A model generated the notes under the pieces. That model saw only the letters and a list, made by a program, of their open reading frames with translations. It was not told the DNA's origin and did not search any database. Positions 46,401 through 47,895 of a stretch of 64,000 nucleotides of DNA are shown one piece after another. A program made the position numbers and the translations under genes. Within the stretch, counting starts at the first letter, position 1; every line of letters begins with the position of its first letter. The stretch comes from Branchiostoma floridae (taxonomy: Eukaryota > Chordata > Leptocardii > Amphioxiformes > Branchiostomatidae): NCBI RefSeq assembly GCF_000003815.2, contig NC_049987.1, forward strand, positions 23,716,425-23,780,424. Direction: 5' to 3'.

Positions 46401-47208
46401 TTTGGCGGCAGCTATCGGACTGTGTCCCCTCCATATTGTTGCTGTTATCGGAAAAGTGATAACAGCGCCCGAACCTGCCATGATACGGTCGGGACATATT
46501 TGGTCTATCGCATTTCGGCGCACAGCTTTGATAAGAAAATTCTTGATGGAAACCTGGATGAAAGGACTAATAAAAGCGTACACGGGGCGAGAGCGCTTTG
46601 TTGTAATATTCAAGACATGGATTTGGGCGTGATCAAATCATACAAAGGCGCCGAGTTCTTCAAACGAGACTAATCTTTCTATTCTCAAAGACGTACCATA
46701 TGCTGTTAATGATGTCATGGTTGATTTTAACTTGATACAACATGTATTCATGCTTATATGGATATAGGAATACACTCCTATTGAAATACTGTTGATGAAG
46801 AGCTTACACTCTACTTCAAGCATTACAAATAGGCAAGTCGAAATTCAGCTGAGTCGGCAAAATCTTGTGACATACCTAACGGATCTCATAGATCAAACAC
46901 TGACGCACAGCTGTGAAAAGAGAGCCTAGTTATCCAGTTATTTGCTAAATGGGTGAAATTATTCACACCGTACGGTTTCTAACGGTTTCTAAACGCCGTG
47001 CCTCAAGTTATTAACGATAGATTCCGCACACGTCAGTTTCATTTAGAAACAGCACATACATCCGATAAATCTGTCCGTGCTTGTGACAAGTGTCCACGAT
47101 CTTCATATAACGTGTACGGCAATAATAAATAAGCTCCTTACCTCTAACCAAACGCGACAGTACAACCAATATGACGAGAACCGCCCACTCCGTCCGCCGT
47201 AGTTCCAT
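1252..47208 (-). CDS. Kirrel/nephrin-like five-Ig adhesion receptor, 12 spliced exons
   Basis: A single-pass membrane protein of 663 residues, inferred to act in cell-cell recognition at the surface like Kirrel, Roughest and nephrin. The exons are 47208-47142, 29839-29528, 7545-7403, 6880-6715, 5734-5587, 5184-5069, 4731-4477, 4006-3835, 3384-3242, 2772-2653, 2106-1924 and 1418-1252. All borders are GT-AG and the phases match at all eleven junctions. Signal peptide about 1-25. Ig domains lie at about 26-126 (Cys47/Trp60/Cys110), 127-230 (Cys152/Trp165/Cys207), 230-318 (Cys253/Trp265/Cys298), 318-403 (Cys343/Trp355/Cys383) and 403-508 (Cys426/Trp439/Cys489). A membrane helix lies at about 513-536. 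The tail has SH3-type PRPPPR and tyrosines in PPYSTV and SPYLED. Five Ig domains and the RHRIIGD/GEYHLEI motif of domain 1 fit Kirrel better than nephrin, which has more Ig domains plus FN3. The C terminus (QNTL) lacks the usual PDZ-binding THV end. Orthology inside the family is uncertain. Confidence 0.82.
1924..2106 (-). CDS. Exon 11: proline-rich cytoplasmic tail
   Basis: A phase 1-1 exon of 183 bp after GAATCCCCAG and before GTAGGT. It encodes [28 protein letters not shown] and [16 protein letters not shown] resembles an SH3 ligand. If intron 11 were retained, the frame would stop within three codons (SR, then stop). Confidence 0.82.
2653..2772 (-). CDS. Exon 10: transmembrane helix
   Basis: A phase 1-1 exon of 120 bp. 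It encodes a short juxtamembrane ATNTQ and the hydrophobic helix [20 protein letters not shown], then positively charged AKRTG on the inner side, so the N terminus lies outside. The donor that keeps phase is GTTAGT; a GTTAGG eight bases upstream in the transcript would be out of phase. Confidence 0.87.
2899..2960 (+). repeat. Short dispersed repeat, copy 2 of 3
   Basis: Contains TGTCCTACCACCTGCTACGA and CATGTAATCGAAC, matching the copies at 1113 and 29277. It sits in intron 10. Confidence 0.5.
3242..3384 (-). CDS. Exon 9: Ig domain 5, second half
   Basis: A phase 2 to phase 1 exon encoding [34 protein letters not shown] and FHMDV. The acceptor that keeps the frame is ATTTTAAG; a nearby CAG a few bases further in would break it. 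The donor is GTAGTC. It completes the fifth and last Ig domain. Confidence 0.85.
3835..4006 (-). CDS. Exon 8: Ig domain 5, first half
   Basis: A phase 1 to phase 2 exon encoding [33 protein letters not shown] and [12 protein letters not shown]. The acceptor is GTTAACGTAG; a 28-bp stretch just upstream on this strand is tandemly duplicated, with two similar ATACTTTTAT..GTTAACG copies. The donor is [16 protein letters not shown] and TRWLRR supply the domain's first cysteine and core tryptophan. Confidence 0.85.
4477..4731 (-). CDS. Exon 7: Ig domain 4, complete
   Basis: A 255-bp phase 1-1 exon with a whole I-set domain: [39 protein letters not shown] and HTFVDV. The acceptor ends CCGTCTAG and the donor is GTGAGC. 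Unlike domains 2, 3 and 5 it is not interrupted by an intron, as with domain 1. Confidence 0.9.
5069..5184 (-). CDS. Exon 6: Ig domain 3, second half
   Basis: A phase 2 to phase 1 exon that follows the acceptor TTGTTCCAG. It encodes [19 protein letters not shown] then [19 protein letters not shown], i.e. strands E to G. The donor is a consensus GTAAGT. The codon split across the junction with exon 7 gives tyrosine before PPSI. Confidence 0.87.
5587..5734 (-). CDS. Exon 5: Ig domain 3, first half
   Basis: A phase 1 to phase 2 exon encoding [34 protein letters not shown] and the start of the next strand. The acceptor ends in GTTAACAG and the donor is [16 protein letters not shown] and VSWRK are textbook I-set Ig strands B and C. 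Confidence 0.87.
6122..6225. promoter_or_regulatory. Hairpin with two CRE palindromes in intron 4
   Basis: GTGACGTCAGTGATGG and CCATTACTGACGTCAC form facing arms around a loop of about 22 bases. Each arm holds the perfect CREB/ATF site TGACGTCA. The wider arms also pair (ACGTGACTTTCTG against CAAAAAGTCATATGT, imperfectly). It could be a small inverted-repeat transposon remnant or a regulatory element of the Ig gene. Confidence 0.4.
6715..6880 (-). CDS. Exon 4: Ig domain 2, second half
   Basis: Begins in phase 0 after TTTACTGCTACAG and ends in phase 1 before GTAGGT. The product runs from TNQNAMAEV through [11 protein letters not shown] to ILNVH, supplying the second cysteine and the G strand. 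NVT is a glycosylation sequon next to that cysteine. The split base joins exon 5 to make tyrosine in the usual Ig linker VHYPP. Confidence 0.85.
7351..7409 (-). repeat. 41-bp duplication of the exon 3 splice donor
   Basis: The segment GAAGCTCCTACCTGTTGC (plus strand) occurs at 7351-7368 and 7392-7409. Each copy carries a CAACAG/GTAGGA donor for the minus-strand gene. The outer copy borders exon 3. Use of the inner copy would add 41 bases and shift the frame. Confidence 0.8.
7403..7545 (-). CDS. Exon 3: Ig domain 2, first half
   Basis: Starts in phase 1 after CCCACAG and ends in phase 0 at CAACAG before GTAGGA. It carries [19 protein letters not shown] and LRWFNAT, i.e. the first Ig cysteine, the core tryptophan and an N-glycosylation sequon. 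The donor region is duplicated 41 bp downstream, so two near-identical splice donors exist; only the first keeps the frame into exon 4. Confidence 0.85.
7570..7690 (+). repeat. Dispersed repeat, copies also at 54.7-55.0 kb
   Basis: GACAGAAAGTTCCCTTGCTG and TTTACAGGGAGTGGTTCTAG resemble the pair of copies at 54716-54810 and 54955-55055 (TTACAGGGAGGGGTTGC and TTACAGGGAGGGCTTGCC). The family is unknown to me. Confidence 0.5.
7706..7958 (+). promoter_or_regulatory. Promoter and first-exon cassette, copy 1
   Basis: Begins CACCCCATTCATACAG and runs through a palindrome-rich GGTAGCACCGTGGTACCG, a TATA-like CATATATAGG near 7862 and a start codon in CAACATGGCGGC at 7929. That last motif also matches the YY1 initiator type. 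The 250 bases are almost identical to 9120-9372 and to the inverted copy ending at 28116. It is cut off by a 100-N gap. It would serve the nested gene at 7929-8829. Confidence 0.6.
7929..8829 (+). CDS. Candidate small nested gene A (4 exons, one gap)
   Basis: I do not recognise this protein. Exon 1 starts [10 protein letters not shown] at 7929 and runs into the N gap. If it continued like copy 2 it would leave in phase 0. Exon 2 is 8278-8390 (phase 0 to 2), with [20 protein letters not shown] and VISQINKK, donor AAAAG/GTGTGT. Exon 3 is 8539-8592 (phase 2-2), with [17 protein letters not shown] between CATTACAG and GTACGT. Exon 4 is 8766-8829, with [20 protein letters not shown] and a stop that overlaps AATAAA (8825-8830). 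The total would be about 100 residues, probably soluble, since no signal or membrane segment is seen. An acceptor at 8251 could lengthen exon 2. It lies in intron 2 of the Ig gene, on the opposite strand. Confidence 0.45.
7959..8058. other. Assembly gap of 100 N
   Basis: Exactly 100 N, so probably of unknown true length. It hides the end of nested gene A exon 1. Confidence 0.95.
8840..9119 (+). repeat. Dispersed repeat (possible LINE 3' part), copy 1
   Basis: Starts TTTTTATTTATTGGTTAGGC and includes CACAGCCAGGGCTGCCCAAC and GGCTATTACAAAGGG. A second copy lies at 40408-40645. The promoter cassette copy 2 begins immediately after its end. The internal part has no long reading frame. Confidence 0.55.
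9120..9470 (+). promoter_or_regulatory. Promoter and first-exon cassette, copy 2
   Basis: Full-length copy of the cassette: TATA-like CATATATAGG near 9275, ATG at 9340 and a donor CAACAG/GTAGGT at 9423. The first 48 bases of an intron also match the inverted copy 3. Compared with copies 1 and 3 it has two extra bases (CA) just after ATGGCGGCT, which changes the reading frame. Confidence 0.65.
9340..9422 (+). CDS. Candidate first exon, gene B
   Basis: The open frame begins [20 protein letters not shown] and ends two bases into a codon before a strong GTAGGT donor. A possible last exon is 16072-16108 in matching phase, giving [12 protein letters not shown] and a stop, but exons in between could be missing or lie in the N gaps. 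No database identity is claimed. The frame differs from copy 1, so this may be a decayed or re-framed duplicate. Confidence 0.3.
9471..10438. other. Intron 2 interior, nothing recognised
   Basis: Mostly AT-rich single-copy-looking DNA. No coding frame with splice support was seen. Confidence 0.4.
10439..10576 (+). CDS. Exon-like frame containing a long hairpin
   Basis: After an acceptor CCCTACACAG the frame reads [15 protein letters not shown], then [19 protein letters not shown] and FLID before TGA. It looks protein-like (amphipathic, Leu/Arg/Asn-rich). The same DNA forms an imperfect palindrome, so the minus strand also encodes KIKEWV and NPFLN. It could be a terminal exon of a nested plus-strand gene (phase 0 entry), a hairpin RNA locus, or chance. 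Function unknown. Confidence 0.3.
   Translation, partial: ERIKEWVQALVGNRRSNTKNALRPLVLKRLFDRALQNPFLNFLID
10444..10562. repeat. 119-bp hairpin
   Basis: The outer arms 10444-10460 and 10546-10562 are perfect complements over 17 bases (AATTAAGGAATGGGTTC). The inner arms 10474-10493 and 10512-10531 pair over 19 of 20 bases around an 18-base loop. The segments between inner and outer arms pair only partly. Confidence 0.85.
11121..11555 (-). mobile_element. GGTACCGGTACC inverted-repeat element, copy 1
   Basis: The ends read GGGCTGGGTATCGGTACAG and CTGTACCGGTACCCAGCCC. Just inside are CCGGACCTG-type repeats. The same element lies in the opposite orientation at 42731-43174, and a shortened copy lies at 26085-26205. 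No transposase frame is present, so it is non-autonomous. Confidence 0.65.
11614..11830. mobile_element. TTCGCGG MITE, copy 1
   Basis: The terminal inverted repeats are ATACTGTAAATGCA at the left and TGCATTTACAGTAT at the right. The interior is built from repeated TTCGCGGTGG and AATTTCGCGGTAGC motifs and is itself palindromic. A second copy lies at 29037-29252. It is preceded by a short (CTCAC)n run at 11588-11610. Confidence 0.75.
12330..12690 (+). repeat. Degraded SINE-like sequence
   Basis: Contains GGTTTTAATCC (box B-like), TTGTGCCCTTGGGAAAGGCA, TTTCCTCACTTCACATAGGTG and AAATGGGTATCTACATG, a motif order typical of tRNA-derived SINE bodies in marine animals. It is preceded at 12285 by a fragment of the GGACCTGGACCTGATCC repeat family. 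Confidence 0.45.
12691..14620. other. Intron 2 interior with a large gap
   Basis: Bases 13217-13902 are N. The sequence on both sides is AT-rich with no supported gene. Fragments of the ACCTGTACCTG family occur at 14060-14150. Confidence 0.5.
13217..13902. other. Assembly gap (686 N)
   Basis: A run of N; content unknown. Confidence 0.95.
14625..15850 (+). repeat. 43-bp tandem satellite
   Basis: Units close to GATGGCTTGCTGGTCTGTAT followed by ACCAGGTCAGTACTACACAT and ATG repeat more than twenty times. They are most regular from 14880 to 15530 and more diverged at both edges (14630-14870 and 15725-15850). An N gap (15532-15724) lies inside. Units lack stop codons in the plus frames, so long frames appear (for example 14930-15415), but they shift with each 43-bp unit and are not taken as genes. 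Confidence 0.9.
15532..15724. other. Assembly gap (193 N) inside the satellite
   Basis: A run of N within the 43-bp array, likely a collapse of repeat units. Confidence 0.95.
16072..16170 (+). CDS. Candidate terminal exon in intron 2
   Basis: It follows a strong acceptor: a T-rich run ending TTTTTCAG. In phase 0 it reads [20 protein letters not shown] then [12 protein letters not shown] and a stop at 16168. In phase 2 it reads [11 protein letters not shown] and stops at 16108, which would fit gene B exon 1. The phase 0 reading is more protein-like, but no partner exon with that phase was found except the out-of-frame cassette. Unrecognised. Confidence 0.3.
   Translation, partial: FIDVWKCELAEVGKLIPQLKMKLIMHHCCPFV
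16658..16757. other. Assembly gap of 100 N
   Basis: Exactly 100 N, so of unknown true length. Confidence 0.95.
17632..17876. other. Assembly gap (245 N)
   Basis: N run immediately before the telomere-motif satellite, so it may hide more units. Confidence 0.95.
17937..19500. repeat. Telomere-motif satellite, units of 180-225 bp
   Basis: About eight units. Each has a variable (CCCTAA/CCCTAG)n tract, the core GCAATTAGGGTTAGGG, then about 120 bases of unique sequence (TCATATCTCCGCAACAGAGA, TACAAGTACCCACCAAAAGA, CCGCCTTGAATACAATGTAT). The GCAATTA core recurs at about 17959, 18145, 18336, 18559, 18741, 18956, 19138, 19348 and 19488. Unit length varies with the telomere-like tract. Each unit holds a perfect inverted telomere junction: CCCTAACCCTA, five bases, TAGGGTTAGGG. 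Frames across it are repeat artefacts. Confidence 0.92.
19501..22267. other. Intron 2 interior, nothing recognised
   Basis: AT-rich sequence with N at 20205-20575 and a short CA run at 20647. No frame with splice support or repeat structure was found. Confidence 0.45.
20205..20575. other. Assembly gap (371 N)
   Basis: A run of N; content unknown. Confidence 0.95.
22268..23015. repeat. Long CA-type low-complexity block
   Basis: About 750 bases made almost only of ACAC with scattered AAAC, TGCAC and ACTC interruptions. The minus strand is GT-rich. The long Cys/Val-rich or His/Thr-rich frames here come from the dinucleotide repeat and are not genes. Such tracts can form Z-DNA. Confidence 0.95.
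23032..23427. mobile_element. MITE with near-perfect ~36-bp inverted ends
   Basis: The left end GGCCTAGGAAAAAAAATG then TTGTGTTTCCTGTTTC is mirrored at the right by GAAACAGGAAACACAA then CATTTTTTTTCCTAGGCC. Inside each end is the further inverted motif AGGGTCGG.AGG. No transposase frame. It sits directly against the CA block. Confidence 0.8.
23428..24640. other. Intron 2 interior, nothing recognised
   Basis: AT-rich; a poly-G run at 23850-23859. No gene or repeat structure could be supported. Confidence 0.4.
24645..25928. mobile_element. 1.28-kb fold-back element
   Basis: Two arms of about 600 bases face each other around a loop of about 70 bases (about 25246-25315). Matching blocks include GACCTGCCCTGAGGTGTATA at 24649 with its complement near 25920. 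Others are GAAAGCGGGTCATTAA (24730) with 25790, GCCCATAGACGAGA (24828) with 25690, AACTGCCGCCATTTTG (25010) with 25535, and GATTGGTCCACG (25207) with 25340. No transposase was found. The arms are diverged, so it is old. Confidence 0.8.
26085..26205 (-). mobile_element. GGTACC-type element, deleted copy
   Basis: GGACTGGTCTGAAAAAAACG, GGACCTGATCCTCTGGACCT and AACGGTACCCACCCCTAG match the two ends of the elements at 11121 and 42731, with the middle missing. Confidence 0.6.
26206..26800. other. Intron 2 interior, nothing recognised
   Basis: AT-rich; no supported feature. Confidence 0.4.
26803..27322. mobile_element. Fold-back element with ~130-bp arms
   Basis: Left arm blocks CCACTTGCACACCATAATTC, GCTACGCCAGGGTTCC, TGCTCAGGGTGCGAA and ACCTTCAGTACG recur in reverse complement at 27185-27320 (CGTACTGAAGGTTTT, TTCGCACCCTGAGCA, GGAACCCTGGCGTAGC, GAATTATGG). 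About 250 bases of spacer without a gene lie between. Confidence 0.78.
27645..27733 (-). CDS. Weak exon candidate downstream of cassette copy 3
   Basis: On the minus strand, after AATTGTAG and before GTAAGC, the frame encodes [20 protein letters not shown] then WLNVVRAKY (phase 2 to 1). It would follow the inverted cassette at 27764-28116, whose exon leaves in phase 2 only in the copy 2 frame. The cassette exon itself has an early stop, so this is weak. Confidence 0.18.
27764..28116 (-). promoter_or_regulatory. Promoter and first-exon cassette, copy 3 (inverted)
   Basis: Reverse-complement copy of 9120-9470, including the CACCGTGGTACCG block, the ATG in CAACATGGCGGC at 27894-27892, the donor CAACAG/GTAGGT and the first intron bases. 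From its ATG the frame ([20 protein letters not shown]) hits TAA after 20 codons because four bases are inserted. It looks inactive as a coding exon but could still start transcription. Confidence 0.6.
28142..28245 (-). pseudogene. tRNA-like sequence / SINE head
   Basis: On the minus strand: a box A-type TGTAGCTCAACTGGTAGCA, then CTCCTAGTTCCAATCA and a degraded box B TCTGGTTCAATCATGGG. CTCCTAGTTCCAATCA is shared with the SINE at 291-640. A clover-leaf is not complete, so a functional tRNA is unlikely. Confidence 0.5.
28452..28619 (+). CDS. Isolated exon candidate (phase 1-1)
   Basis: 168 bases between TTGTTGTCAAG and a perfect GTAAGT donor, open throughout. It encodes [40 protein letters not shown] and [15 protein letters not shown]. 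It is Arg/Asp-rich and lacks cysteine. No partner exons were found and the polypyrimidine tract is modest. Strand and phase exclude it from the Ig gene. Confidence 0.25.
29037..29252. mobile_element. TTCGCGG MITE, copy 2
   Basis: Reverse orientation to 11614-11830: ACTTTAAATGCAAAACG then TTCGCGGCGG at the left, and GCGAAATTAAATCCCCGC with TTAAATGCATTTGCAGTATT at the right. The ends are more diverged than in copy 1. Confidence 0.7.
29277..29340 (+). repeat. Short dispersed repeat, copy 3 of 3
   Basis: ACTCTGTCCTGCCACTTGCT then ACATCATGTAATAGAAC, as at 1113 and 2899. It lies 190 bases from exon 2. Confidence 0.45.
29528..29839 (-). CDS. Exon 2: Ig domain 1
   Basis: A phase 1-1 exon of 312 bp that encodes one whole Ig domain. 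It contains LRC, a tryptophan in VVFWEG, the family-typical [17 protein letters not shown] stretch and EEGGYRC. The acceptor is a run ending TTTCCCATAG and the donor is GTATGC. The GD..RGEYHL motif is what ties the gene to the irre/Kirrel/nephrin family, where the first domain mediates homophilic or heterophilic binding. It is isolated by 17 kb and 22 kb introns on its two sides. Confidence 0.88.
29840..30600. other. Start of intron 1, nothing recognised
   Basis: AT-rich intron sequence; no supported feature. Confidence 0.4.
30607..31005 (-). CDS. Unassigned open frame, 132 codons
   Basis: An uninterrupted frame in intron 1, on the same strand as the Ig gene. It includes [20 protein letters not shown] and [19 protein letters not shown]. 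No family motif, promoter or splice context is evident. It may be a transposon remnant or a chance frame. Confidence 0.15.
   Translation of the reverse strand: MWIAPRPPWTPPGKAHLLGRLNCMKKKFATPIMTEAIDLFPEDDSQSGALVSREKPIQWHWFHIVKVTDPCHHTNIYCSMAEGSSLAIIYLAESLCNIYRQYVKQKVPYGTVHVRSCIMLSDLDDKLSFVLK
31500..33670 (-). repeat. Diverged tandem array in intron 1
   Basis: The motif GATAAAAGTTTCATCTCTGA then AAGCGTCTGAACTG recurs near 31530, 31818, 32200, 32900, 33090, 33275 and 33510. It is linked to ATGTACACAAGGGGGTGA and TTCTATTTCCACTATAGTAG in the right half and to GATTCGTGATCAAGTATTTG in the left half. Bases 31525-31660 and 31815-31950 are close copies. A minus frame of 243 codons (32938-33669) crosses four units; its repeated VQTLSEMKL and [14 protein letters not shown] segments follow the DNA repeat. 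Confidence 0.75.
33745..34300 (+). repeat. 56-bp minisatellite, locus 1
   Basis: About ten units of GAAGCTGGTGTGTTACGCCG, AGGGGTGGTTATACCTTCTA and TACAGATACAGATACA. Unit starts fall near 33808, 33864, 33920, 33976 and so on every 56 bases. Central units are almost identical and edge units more diverged. All three plus frames are open across it (up to 197 codons), which follows from a unit without stops. A second locus lies at 63130-63300. Confidence 0.93.
34301..35280. other. Intron 1 interior, nothing recognised
   Basis: AT-rich; a small ACTAGTACTAGTATG repeat at 34308. No supported gene. Confidence 0.4.
35284..35354 (-). pseudogene. tRNA-like sequence with Pol III signals
   Basis: On the minus strand: box A-like CTGCGCAGTGGTAAAG, a perfect box B GGTTCGAATCC, ends that partly pair (ACCTCC with GGAGGT) and a T run just after the 3' end. 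Two mutually exclusive stems (GCATT/AATGC and GTTTA/TAAAC) occupy the anticodon-arm region and the variable loop is abnormal. It is more likely a tRNA-derived relic or SINE head than a working tRNA. Confidence 0.5.
35531..36514 (+). CDS. Candidate nested gene C (first and last exon)
   Basis: A first exon candidate at 35531-35566 reads [12 protein letters not shown] and ends in phase 0 at a strong GTACGT donor. A last exon candidate at 36366-36483 follows TTCTTCCTGACTTAG. In phase 2 it reads [20 protein letters not shown] then [18 protein letters not shown] and a stop, with AATAAA at 36509-36514. The phases do not match directly, so a middle exon is needed. Used in phase 0 the last exon gives only FDVNNRAVQ. 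The CxxC pair could bind metal. Unrecognised; opposite strand to the Ig gene. Confidence 0.3.
35838..36203 (+). CDS. Unassigned open frame, 121 codons
   Basis: Starts [16 protein letters not shown] at an ATG in strong context (AAGATGG, also a YY1-type motif). It has a hydrophobic [13 protein letters not shown] segment at about residues 43-55 and a basic, cysteine-containing second half. It lies between the two exon candidates of gene C and could be part of it, a separate small membrane protein, or chance. Confidence 0.22.
   Translation: MAAGLRSNVLLFSCTKVSGIPSLLIDSMVTQKYQNPTGTKLGIMGILGFIIIVNKTGRKLWYKILHRGKMGRGLKNCTYRSRQFPSEKTCVKNSDSVVNNKDYCFLEYIGSVPDGMQHSIT
36515..37920. other. Intron 1 interior, nothing recognised
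   Basis: AT-rich; no supported gene or repeat. Confidence 0.4.
37922..38061 (-). CDS. Candidate last exon, nested gene D
   Basis: After TTTTATGATCCACAG on the minus strand. In phase 1 it reads [20 protein letters not shown] then [14 protein letters not shown] and LYLSKNYFF, then a stop at 37922. In phase 2, which fits the first exon at 38633, it reads [20 protein letters not shown] and stops at 37989. The phase 1 reading is more protein-like, so an intermediate exon may be missing. Confidence 0.25.
38062..38632. other. Between gene D exon candidates
   Basis: No feature supported; the stretch 38180-38480 is open on the plus strand without gene-like signals. Confidence 0.35.
38633..38727 (-). 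CDS. Candidate first exon, nested gene D
   Basis: Starts at 38727 in AAAAATGGCTGCC and reads [20 protein letters not shown] then [11 protein letters not shown]. It ends two bases into a codon at a strong AAG/GTATGT donor. The start lies in a GC-richer stretch (38690-38830) that could be a promoter. The phase does not fit exon 2 of the Ig gene, so it is not an alternative first exon of that protein. Unrecognised. Confidence 0.33.
38840..39700. other. Intron 1, simple repeats and an AT-rich tail
   Basis: A (GTTT)n/(ATTT)n run at 39186-39218 is followed by ATCCAGGGCTACATGTCGCC and an A-rich tract to about 39400. That layout is suggestive of a retroelement end, but no coding frame was seen. Bases 38970-38990 hold a small palindrome TTTTGCGACTGCAAGTCGCAAAA. 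Confidence 0.35.
39700..40725 (+). repeat. Tandem segmental duplication, period about 400 bp
   Basis: Unit 1 (about 39710-40085) and unit 2 (about 40135-40720) share GACACCATGTCTG, TCTGTCGTTACGGC, ACCAGCTGACA-type text, CAATATATCATACTACTACA, AATACGTAGCTGGTGTC and AAGGTTATGTTTGCG. They also share GCTGTGGACGGATCC. Unit 2 is interrupted by the dispersed repeat at 40408-40645. Weaker pieces (CACTCCTACCCGCGGG) recur at 41125. Confidence 0.75.
40408..40645 (+). repeat. Dispersed repeat (possible LINE 3' part), copy 2
   Basis: Contains TTTTTTATTTATTGGTTTGG, CACAGCCAGGGCTGCCCAAC and GGCTATTACAAAGGGC, as at 8840-9119. It splits a unit of the tandem duplication, so it inserted after that duplication arose. 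Confidence 0.6.
41201..41422. mobile_element. Small inverted-repeat element (MITE)
   Basis: The left end CCCCCTTTCCACTAAGACG is mirrored by CGTCTAGTAGAAAGGGGG at the right. Subterminal GCTCTCGCCGCGCTC pairs with GAGAGCGCAGCGCGA. 222 bases, no gene inside. A relative lies at 44585-44900. Confidence 0.7.
41870..42480 (+). repeat. Tandem duplication, period about 225 bp
   Basis: AATGGTGTGTTTTG, AATTTAAGCAGTTCCGCGG, TTTTAAGGCGCTGTC, TTGGTAGTCAACAG and GGGTTGTATCCAAA recur in the same order from about 42045 and again from 42255, with a partial unit from 41880. No gene. Confidence 0.65.
42731..43174 (+). mobile_element. GGTACCGGTACC inverted-repeat element, copy 2
   Basis: The ends AGGGGTGGGTACCGGTACAG and CCGTACCGGTACCCACCCCT are inverted copies. 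Inside the ends are GGTCCAGGTC-type repeats and TCCGGACCGG. 444 bases, non-autonomous. It is the mirror image of 11121-11555. Confidence 0.75.
43378..43728 (+). CDS. Unassigned open frame, 116 codons
   Basis: Reads [20 protein letters not shown] at the start and [12 protein letters not shown] at the end, with [12 protein letters not shown] and [15 protein letters not shown] between. Its 3' end runs into the tandem array at 43700. No promoter, splice or polyadenylation support; the minus strand is also open over part of it. Probably chance or a remnant. Confidence 0.15.
   Translation: MTGQSVQCAARRDLNVRPDNTLPLDGPSWQEMWEGDNMKACGLDSQWEMSEDLSFVVNTSLELREMQSSGGMGTVSHDLFGTIEFIAVTDPFCFRLIQELTSSDIIGVFWDCRGIC
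43700..44155. repeat. Tandem array of three to four ~150-bp units
   Basis: ATTGCCGCGGAATCTGCTAA, GGGCTTTAAATG, GGGACAAGCGAAGCCTGAAA and TTGCAGATAT recur at about 43705, 43830, 43990 and 44110, the last two partly degraded. Minus-strand frames here repeat [16 protein letters not shown] for the same reason. Confidence 0.75.
44585..44905. mobile_element. Inverted-repeat element, degraded MITE
   Basis: CACACAGGTCGTGCGATCGT at 44652 faces ACAATCGCACGACCTATGTG at 44819. The right end CGCCGTCTAGTGCC resembles the right end of 41201-41422 (CCCCGTCTAGTAG). Confidence 0.55.
44906..47140. other. Promoter-proximal intron 1, nothing firm
   Basis: No repeat or gene could be supported. Open stretches at 45288-45482 and 46348-46632 lack any gene signal. 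Being close to exon 1, this could hold enhancers. Confidence 0.35.
47142..47208 (-). CDS. Exon 1: signal peptide (residues 1-22)
   Basis: The coding part begins [20 protein letters not shown], a basic start followed by a hydrophobic core. It ends one base into a codon before a GTAAGG donor. That base plus TT from exon 2 makes valine, and cleavage is likely soon after, near VHA. I chose this ATG because it has G at -3 and G at +4. An in-frame ATG seven codons upstream (47229) has a poorer context, and a much longer in-frame extension begins inside what looks like 5' UTR. Intron 1 is 17.3 kb. Confidence 0.8.
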
Positions 47209-47480
47209 CTCTCTACTCTGAGATGTCATCAGTCCATAATGACAGAGCGATATGCCGAGTCTCTTACATACACAGTCTCTCTCTCTCCTCGCGTCACGGG
47301 TTCTGTGCGCAGACTGCCTGAAGAAGTGGCTGGTGAGGCGGCAGGTCCGGCTCTTTAATAACCACACACACACGGCAGAGCCCGGAGCGTCAGGCGCGCT
47401 GCAGACTTGTTTATCCCACTTTGTGCCTGTAATGCGGGCCGCTGTCAGGAAGTCACCGGGTAATGTGTCAGGCCCGCGCG
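47209..47480 (-). promoter_or_regulatory. Putative promoter and 5' UTR of the Kirrel-like gene
   Basis: The stretch upstream of the ATG is rich in CG dinucleotides and contains a weak TATA-like GGTTATTAAAGAG at 47351-47363 on the minus strand. That would put a start site some 30 bases closer to the gene and give a 5' UTR of roughly 120 bases. An in-frame upstream ATG lies at 47227-47229. The assignment rests on position and base composition only. Confidence 0.35.
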
Positions 47481-47639
47481 AGGTGCACCCGCTGTGCCAC
47501 GCCTAATGTAATTACCACAAGGACTATACATTCTCTCATCTATCATGCTTCCTGCGCTTTGGGGCATCGTATGGAGAAAAGACCAAAGTTAAGGGTTGGC
47601 TAGGTTTTAGTCTGTAAGTGTAAAACTCGCAAATCAATT

Positions 47640-47895
47640 TTTAGCGTACTATGTTTAAGCAGCTTAAACGATCAGGTAAAGATATCGTCATATTTAAGTG
47701 GACGTTACGTTGTTCGTTAAGTTAAGTTAAGGGTAAAGTGATAGTTAGGTTTGTTCGTAAGTGTAACACTTTGAGATAAAATGGCGCAATTGCAAATCGA
47801 TGCTTCCTCTGTAATGTATGCGTAAACGACTTTAAAGATCAAGAAAAGATATCGTCATGTTTAAGTGGACGTAGAGCTGTTTGTAAAGATGTTAT
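47640..47895 (+). repeat. Tandem duplication upstream of the promoter
   Basis: GATATCGTCATATTTAAGTG GACGT near 47682 and GATATCGTCATGTTTAAGTG GACGT near 47848 lie about 166 bases apart, with similar text between. Confidence 0.6.

Noticed and set aside
47011-47373. Longer N-terminal start for the receptor (MCVWLLK...)
   Set aside because: It would put about 60 non-hydrophobic residues before the signal peptide and lies in likely 5' UTR; the ATG at 47208 has better context.
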